Position numbers and translations under genes: made by a program
Origin: Stomorhina lunata
Taxonomy: Eukaryota > Arthropoda > Insecta > Diptera > Rhiniidae
Direction: 5' to 3'
DNA: 64,000 nucleotides
Assembly (NCBI GenBank): GCA_933228675.1
Contig: OW121742.1
Location: 40,596,585 to 40,660,584 of the forward strand
In this document: one piece after another, positions 58,979-64,000 of the stretch
Layout: every line of letters starts with the position of its first letter
Numbering within the stretch: position 1 is the stretch's first letter
Notes under the pieces: model-generated
Database searches by the model: none
Told to the model about the DNA's origin: nothing
What the model saw: the letters and a program-made list of their open reading frames with translations, nothing else

Positions 58979-61084
58979 GGTTTGAAAAATTACTTTTTTC
59001 GTCCTATGCAAAAGTGACTTAAAGCTAGCCCATTATAACAAAAATAGGTATTTGGATATCTTGTGGTTTCAAAATAGTAAAACCAGTCAAATATTAAAAA
59101 TTTTTCTTAAAATACGAAACTTTTTCATTGCATATGTTCAGGAGAATCTTCAAGGGCTTAAAATATTTTAAAAAACCCTTAATAATTAGGAAAGCTTTCA
59201 ACCGATTTTAAAGTTATATATCTCGTTCGAAAGCCCATTAAGTTGTCATTACCATGCTATTAAACACTTTTCTAAAAATGTATTCTAAGTGGAAATTTTG
59301 TTCAAATATTTGAATAAACCACTTATTATTTAAATATAACTGGCCTCAAGTCGGCACTATTTCTTGATAAACGATCTAAAGGAAACTTTGTATTTGGATT
59401 ATCAGAGTCAAATGGAAAAAATTGGGGGTGCTTCCTTCTCTAAAATGACTTTCAGTTTTTTTTAACACTCTAATGTATAGTTTTAATGTACTTTTGACAC
59501 CATATGTTGTCATTTCTAAACATCAGGAGTTAAACCATTTAATCTTTATTCGAAATTGAAAAATACTCAAAAATTTCCTTATCTGTTATAACAGCATAAA
59601 AACTCCTTCATCATGACTTTTCAAAAGTTTATCTTGTCTACAATTAAAATTCTTCCGCATTCTAATGGAGAATAAATTTTCAGAATTTCCAAATAAATTT
59701 CATTTGGGCAATTTTGACGAAATTATTTTTGCACATTAGACATAAAGAAAAATTTACCATTAAAATATTTGTTTTTTTTTTTGCGCTAAAAGATTTGGCT
59801 GAATTAAATTCTCATCAAAATAAATTTATAAAAAATGCAACAGCAACAAAAAACAACAACAACGAAATAAAGGAATTTTGTGATGTCAAACTCCCCAACA
59901 ACTCCCGCATATGCAGGCCACAAAATGTGGCAGGCAGACAGACAGACATAGAGAAGCAGTAGCAAACATAAAGTGGAAATGTGCGTTAAGAGGAAGACCA
60001 ATGCTGAGATTTCATCTTAAAGACTGGGAATAAGTAAGAGGACTACGACAACAAGACTAAACATTAACGATCAGGCTGTTGATGATGATGATGATGATGA
60101 TCAACATGTAATGATTGTCATGAGATGTTGGCGCGAAAAATCGAAGCAACAACAAACCGCAAAATAATTCGCACTTGAAAAGTGCAATGAATTTTAAACA
60201 TGACGCAAAATAGTTTTTCCATCTTATTCAGTTTTTTTTTCGATTTTTTCTTTTAATTTTTTTTTGTACATATTTAGTTTTAGTTTCGCGACACAAATGG
60301 CAAAAAACAAAACCTAAAATCCGACAAGTTCAATCCACCCATTGAAAGGAGTAAATAAGATTTTTCTTGATTTTTCGATTTTTTTGTGCTTTATTTGAAA
60401 TAAATGTACTCTCGACGACAACAATGTGATAAATCTTTTAAACCACAAAGACTAAAGACAATTGCTGTACTTGCCACATATACCATGATCTTAAGTTGTG
60501 CAAACGATAGACCTGCAACATCAATATGTTGCGATCGCTTACACACAAAACTGGGGGTGCAAGTGCAACATAAGTGAGTGACTAGAGGAGTGCGTATAGA
60601 AATTATCGTCATCGTCATTATATCGAAATTATTATGTGGAAAATGTATATTTTCTGTGGCATAGCCGACTCCAACGCAACAGACGTTTTGTCACTTTATG
60701 AAGAATTATAGATCTTTTTTCTTTTTGATTTAAAAAATCAGCCAAATAGACAGACAGACAGACTTTAACATTTGCATTAAGAATTCGCGACAGTTTTTTT
60801 TCTTGTCGTCCCCACGATTTCATGTTTAGCACATGTTCGATTTCGCAAATGTCTGGGAAATTTTTTTCATCATAATTTTTTATTTTTTATAAATTGATAT
60901 GTAAAATTTAAGAAATAAACTTATAATCGATGTTGTTAATGCATTGGCTTTATTGGAAAAAAATTTTTGATATTTGGAGGGACATAATTTATCACACTAT
61001 GGGGTTTTATCAATTTTAATTTGGAAATAGAAAATTTTTGCTGGCTTGGAGATGAAATAGTTAAAAGCAAAAAATAATATTTAA
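58979..61084. other. Non-satellite spacer
   Basis: AT-rich DNA with GATGATGATGATGATGATGA at 60,083, AACAACAACAAC near 59,852 and GACAGACAGACA tracts at 59,935 and 60,750. Several overlapping short frames on both strands show no domain or codon pattern that I trust. Confidence 0.45.
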
Positions 61085-62243
61085 CAAGTAGGAAAGTGCT
61101 ATAGTCGGTCAAGCCCGACCATACAATACCCTTCAACATTAAGGTCAAAGGTGTTCTTTTTCCTGTATAAACATAAAAAATTTCTAAATTTTTCCATCAT
61201 ACAAACATTTTCTCAAAACTTATTTAAGCTGTATCCGTCATTTGGACTTATATGAGAGCTAGGGTCAAATGTGGACCGATTATCTCGAAATTCTGCAAGT
61301 TGATTACAGTTTTTACAAAAATTATCTCAAAATTCTCATTACCTTCACATTTACGAGCGTTATAGTGCCTCTGGTCTAGTGCGACAGAAGAGTTTGTATG
61401 GGAGCTATGGTCAAATGTGGACCGATTTCAACAAAATTTGGTACAGTGATTTTGATTAACATAAGCAGTATTTATACCCTTCACCACCATAGGTGGAAAG
61501 GGTATTATAAGTTTGTGCCGATGTATGTAACGCATAGAAATATTTTTCTTAGACCCATCTTTTAGTATACGAATACTAAAAGATGTCCGTCCGTCCGTCT
61601 GGCTGGCTTGCTGGACCCCCATGTAAACCTTGAAATCAAACTACAGGTCGCAATTCTAAAGATAATTTGATGAAATTTGTCACAGATCATTTTTTTGATA
61701 ATAATTTGACCCTAGCTCTCATATGAGTCTAAATGACGGAAACAGCTTAAATGTATAAGTTTTGAGAATATCTTTGTGTGATGGCAAAACTTAGCAAACC
61801 TTTGTCTTTATACTGGAAAAAGAACACCTTTGACCTTAGTGGTGAAGGGTATCGTATGGTCGGGCTTGACCGACTATAGCACTTTCTTACTTGCTTTTTT
61901 TTTTTTTTTAATTTCATGAAAAAATATTGACATTTGTGGCCAAAATATCAATTCCGGAAAGTGGGACCTATGGGAGGTACCATAAATAATGGACCAATTT
62001 TGACAAATTTTAATATCCATGGTCCCACCATGGTCATGGTCATTAAATTATCTTTAGAATTGCGACATGTACCTTGATTACATGGTTTGCATGGGAGTCT
62101 AGCCAGACAGCCGTGCAGCCAGACGGACGGACTGATATTAATAAATCGTCTCAGAAAGTGTTTATAAACCAATTGGTATACTAAAAGATGGCTCTAAGAC
62201 AAATATTTCTATGCGTTACATACATAATTATAATACCCTTTCC
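61085..62243 (-). mobile_element. Dispersed repeat element, minus copy (full length, split)
   Basis: Read on the minus strand, the left end AAAGGGTATTATAA is at 62,241-62,228. GTCCGTC and the CCATG segment are near 62,120-62,090. The middle motifs TTCGACT-like and CAATTCC follow to 61,894. The text then resumes at 61,468 (CTGCTTATG) and runs to the right end at 61,085 (GGTCGGGCTTGACCGACTAT, then AGCACTTTCCTACTTG). The two parts total about 734 bp. They are separated by a plus-oriented copy at 61,469-61,893. The right end carries a GTCGG / CCGAC hairpin with a 6-nt loop. No protein is encoded. Confidence 0.8.
61469..61893 (+). mobile_element. Dispersed repeat element, plus copy nested in the minus copy
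   Basis: It starts near TATACCCTTCACCACC and AAAGGGTATTATAAG. It passes through ATGTATGTAACGCATAGAAA, GTCCGTCCGTCCGTCTGGCT and CTAAAGATAATTTGATGAAA. It then jumps to TGACCCTAGCTCTCATATGA and ends GGTCGGGCTTGACCGACTAT, then AGCACTTTCTTACTTG. Compared with copy A it lacks about 300 bp of the middle. Because it lies in opposite orientation inside the minus copy, its right end and that of the host form an inverted repeat of about 80 well-matched bases extending to about 170. No clear target duplication is visible. Confidence 0.75.
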
Positions 62244-62245
62244 AT

Positions 62246-64000
62246 CTATCGAAAAATATTTCTATTGAAAATTTTTCTATAGAAAAATATTTCTATCGAA
62301 AATTTTTCAATAGAAAAATATTTCTATCGAAAAGTTTTGCATAGAAAAATTTTTCTATCGAAAATTTTTGTATAGAAAAATTTTTCTGTCGAAAACTTTT
62401 CTATAGAAAAATATTTCTATCGAATATTTTTCTATAGAAAAATAATTCTATCGAAAATTTTTCTATAGAAAAATAATTCTATCGAAAATTTTTCTATAGA
62501 AAAATAATTCTATCGAAAATTTTTCTATAGAAAAATAATTCTATCGAAAATTTTTCTATAGAAAAATAATTCTATCCAAAATTTTTCTATAGAAAAATAA
62601 TTCTATCAAAAATTTTTCTATAGAAAATAATTCTATCGAAAATTTTTCTATAGAAAAATATTTCTATCGAAAATTTTTCTATAGAAAAATATTTCTATCG
62701 AAAATTTTTCTATAGAAAAATATTTCTATCGAAGATTTTTCTATAGAAAAATATTTCTATCGAAAATTTTTCTATAGAAAAATAGTTCTATCGAAAATTT
62801 TTTCTATCGAAAAATATTTCTATCGAAAATTTTTCTATAGAAAAATATTTCCATCGAAAATTTTTCTATAGAAAAATATTTCTATCGAAAATTTTTCTAT
62901 AGAAAAATATTTCTATCGAAAATTTTTCTATAGAAAAATAATTCTATCGAAAATTTTTCTATAGAAAAATAATTCTATCGAAAATTTTTCTATAGAAAAA
63001 TAATTCTATCGAAAATTTTTCTATAGAAAAATAATTCTATCGAAAATTTTTCTATAGAAAAATAATTCTATCGAAAATTTTTCTATAGAAAAATAATTCT
63101 ATCGAAAATTTTTCTATAGAAAAATAATTCTATCGAAAATTTTTCTACAGAAAAATAATTCTATCGAAAATTTTTCTATAGAATAATATTTCTATTGAAA
63201 ATTTTCTATAGAAAAATAATTCTATCGAAAATTTTTCTATAGAAAAATAATTCTATCGAAAATTTTTCTATAGAAAAATAATTCTATCGAAAATTTTTCT
63301 ATAGAAAAATAATTCTATCGAAAATTTTTCTATAGAAAAATAATTCTATCGAAAATTTTTCTATAGAAAAATAATTCTATCGAAAATTTTTCTACAGAAA
63401 AATAATTCTATCGAAAATTTTTCTATAGAATAATATTTCTATTGAAAATTTTTCTATAGAAAAACATTTCTATTGAAAATTTTTCTATAGAAAAACATTT
63501 CTATCGAAAATTTTTCTATAGAAAAATATTTCTATCTAAAATTTTTCTATAGAAAAATATTTCTATCGAAAATTTTTCTATAGAAAAATATTTCTATCGA
63601 AAATTTTTCTATAGAAAAATATTTCTATCGAAAATTTTTCTATAGAAAAATATTTCTATTGAAAATTTTTCTATAGAAAAATATTTCTATCGAAAATTTT
63701 TCTATAGAAACATATTTCTATCGAAAATTTTTCTATAGAAAAATATTTCTATCGAAAATTTTTCTATAGAAAAATATTTCTATCGAAAATTTTTCTATAG
63801 AAAAATATTTCTATCGAAAATTTTTCTATAGAAAAATATTTCTATCGAAAATTTTTCTATAGAAAAATATTTCTATCGAAAATTTTTCTATAGAAAAATA
63901 TTTCTATCGAAGATTTTTCTATAGAAAAATATTTCTATCGAAAATTTTTCTATAGAAAAATATTTCTTTTGAAAATTTTTCTATAGAAAAATATTCGATA
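62246..64000. repeat. 31-bp CTATCG/CTATAG satellite (continues past window)
   Basis: About 57 units of CTATCGAAAATTTTT followed by CTATAGAAAAATATTT, period 31 (CTATCG at 63,842 and 63,873). Two subtypes alternate in blocks, AAAAATATTT and AAAAATAATT. AATAATT dominates at 62,430-62,640 and 62,935-63,410, and AATATTT elsewhere. A block with GAATAATATTTCTATTGAAA recurs at 63,181 and 63,428. The array begins at the terminus of the dispersed element with no spacer and runs off the end of the window. Confidence 0.96.

Noticed and set aside
61085..61893. Single fold-back transposon with long terminal inverted repeats
   Set aside because: The outer sequence continues past 61,893 as the rest of a minus-strand copy, so two nested copies in opposite orientation explain it better.

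Overview
This window looks like AT-rich nuclear DNA from an insect, most likely a higher dipteran (inference). The grounds are the very low GC content, fly-style CAA/GTT and CAG microsatellites, and a dispersed repeat with GTCCG runs and 'GGTCGGGCTTGACCGAC' ends of the kind I associate with calyptrate fly genomes. I found no protein-coding gene that can be supported with confidence. The long open frames are translations of 12-bp satellites or chance openings. The window is best read as a satellite-filled giant intron or as heterochromatin.

More than half of the sequence is tandem repeat, falling into a few families. (1) A 31-bp unit built on a 21-bp palindrome (GGAAATTTTT, G, AAAAATTTCC) plus a TATAAAAATA spacer fills 1.24-6.04 kb, with a decayed relative at 7.14-10.36 kb. 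(2) A 31-bp unit carrying the GC-rich palindrome GGCGATCGCC fills 11.66-13.13 kb. (3) A 29-bp unit (GGAAATTTTTCG / AAAATTGACTATTTATA) lies at 13.13-14.40, 23.90-24.75, 25.38-27.87 and 29.16-31.82 kb. (4) A 12-bp unit (AGACTAAGACAT) lies at 16.47-17.30, 19.40-21.34, 21.73-22.33, 47.63-50.47 and 52.77-54.56 kb. (5) A 31/32-bp family centred on CTATAG lies at 27.88-28.10, 33.55-36.23, 37.19-39.74, 40.99-44.62, 45.67-46.73, 50.47-51.24 and 62.25-64.00 kb.

Neighbouring arrays of one family are repeatedly in opposite orientation, so the window is a series of very large imperfect inverted repeats. Transcripts crossing a pair could fold into long hairpins. The unit lengths cluster at 29-32 bp, close to three helical turns, with A/T tracts about every ten bases.

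Several mobile-element traces sit between the arrays. An insert of about 210 bp inside a CTATAG array (35.82-36.03 kb) carries, on the minus strand, every core element of a type I hammerhead ribozyme of the kind found in Penelope-like elements. A 614-bp element with CACAGTG-ended inverted terminal repeats is at 55.47-56.08 kb. A dispersed element of about 730 bp appears three times. One copy (56.49-57.63 kb) is split by a 500-bp solo LTR with a 6-bp target duplication. The other two form a nest at 61.09-62.24 kb, a plus copy inside a minus copy, and the nest abuts the last satellite array directly. A minisatellite of about 125 bp with GTGATCAC lies at 57.9-59.0 kb.

The remaining single-copy-looking stretches (about 0.3-2 kb each) hold only weak gene signals. 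These are a 19-nt micro-exon candidate with strong splice sites (11,237-11,255), a possible minus-strand terminal exon (554-742), a start codon followed at once by a GTAAGT donor (37,045), and a TATA-containing promoter-like stretch (45,330). They are recorded with low confidence.
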